Assembly (NCBI GenBank): GCA_035765855.1
Contig: DASTWM010000531.1
Coordinates: forward strand, 1-6,464
Direction of reading: 5' to 3'
Length of the DNA: 6,464 nt
Origin: DASTWM01 sp035765855
GTDB lineage: Bacteria > Chloroflexota > Chloroflexia > Chloroflexales > Roseiflexaceae
Notes under the pieces: model-generated
What the model was told of the DNA's origin: nothing
Seen by the model: only the letters and a program-made list of their open reading frames with translations
Database searches by the model: none
Made by a program: the position numbers and the translations under genes
In this document: positions 6,177 through 6,464 of the stretch, in pieces
How positions within the stretch are numbered: the first letter of the stretch is position 1
Layout of the letters: every line of letters starts with the position of its first letter

Positions 6177-6464
6177 TTATCGGACAATGCCCGTAATAAC
6201 AGCCAGCGGAATGGACACATTGCCGACGAATACGATCACGGCAATCGCTGTCGCCACGAAGCGCCACAGGCCATTATAGCGCGTGTTATTCAGCCCCAGG
6301 GTCTGGAACATGCTCCACGACCCATGATACAAATGGAACGCCAGCGCGACCATGGCCAGAATGTAGATAATCACCACAAGAATGTTCTGGAAGCCGACCA
6401 CGACATTCTGATACGTACTGAAACCGCCCGCCGCGCTTTCGGGAATGTAGGCATTTGCCGCCCC
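6177..6464 (-). CDS. sdhC: Succinate dehydrogenase cytochrome b subunit, b558 type (5' end beyond window)
   Basis: The frame is open from the right edge to TAA at 6177-6179, showing the last 95 residues. Two membrane helices are visible, at about residues 26-46 and 67-94 of the visible part. The first ends in HLYHGSWSMFQTLG (visible His44 and His47), a hallmark of the single-subunit, di-haem cytochrome b558 family, which has five helices and usually works with menaquinone. A histidine of this motif is the likely haem ligand. The C-terminal SIPLAVITGIV is also typical. The protein anchors SdhA and SdhB to the membrane and carries the quinone site. No sdhD is seen between sdhC and sdhA, consistent with type B complex II. 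The true start and the operon promoter are off the window. Confidence 0.93.
   Translation of the reverse strand, partial: GAANAYIPESAAGGFSTYQNVVVGFQNILVVIIYILAMVALAFHLYHGSWSMFQTLGLNNTRYNGLWRFVATAIAVIVFVGNVSIPLAVITGIVR

Overview
The window is GC-rich bacterial chromosome, apart from AT-rich patches between genes. It most resembles a Chloroflexota genome, for three reasons: a type B (single cytochrome b) succinate dehydrogenase in the order sdhC-sdhA-sdhB, a large membrane protein with an N-terminal extracytoplasmic beta-rich domain of a kind I associate with that phylum, and weak or variable ribosome binding sites. The phylum call is an inference from gene content and was not tested by alignment.

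Layout from left to right. Positions 1-1909 (minus strand) hold most of a large polytopic membrane protein, probably GT-C-like, whose 3' end lies beyond the left edge. Positions 1910-2077 are a divergent intergenic region with a perfect TATAAT on the minus strand, a 10-bp palindrome and a plausible plus-strand -10 box. Positions 2078-3100 (plus) encode a complete Gfo/Idh/MocA-family NAD(P)-dependent oxidoreductase. Positions 3101-3275 are a convergent intergenic region with a hairpin-forming repeat bracketed by 8-bp direct repeats and a strong intrinsic terminator for the minus strand. Positions 3276-6464 (minus) hold the succinate dehydrogenase operon: sdhB (3276-4046), sdhA (4179-6158) and the last 95 codons of sdhC (6177-6464, 5' end beyond the right edge).

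The three sdh genes form one transcription unit read from right to left. SdhC anchors the complex and carries haem, SdhA oxidises succinate at a covalent FAD, and SdhB passes electrons through three Fe-S clusters toward menaquinone. The operon promoter is outside the window; its terminator is at 3216-3255. The sdhC-sdhA gap is 18 bp. The sdhA-sdhB gap is 132 bp and contains a long palindrome flanked by 9-bp direct repeats, one of which overlaps the sdhB ribosome binding site. Removing one repeat copy plus the interior would restore a 36-bp gap, so this looks like a small insertion or duplication.

I see no clear new multi-gene system. The least explained sequence is the pair of small hairpin repeats at 3116-3187 and 4052-4156. 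No tRNA, rRNA, CRISPR array, transposase gene or riboswitch was recognised.
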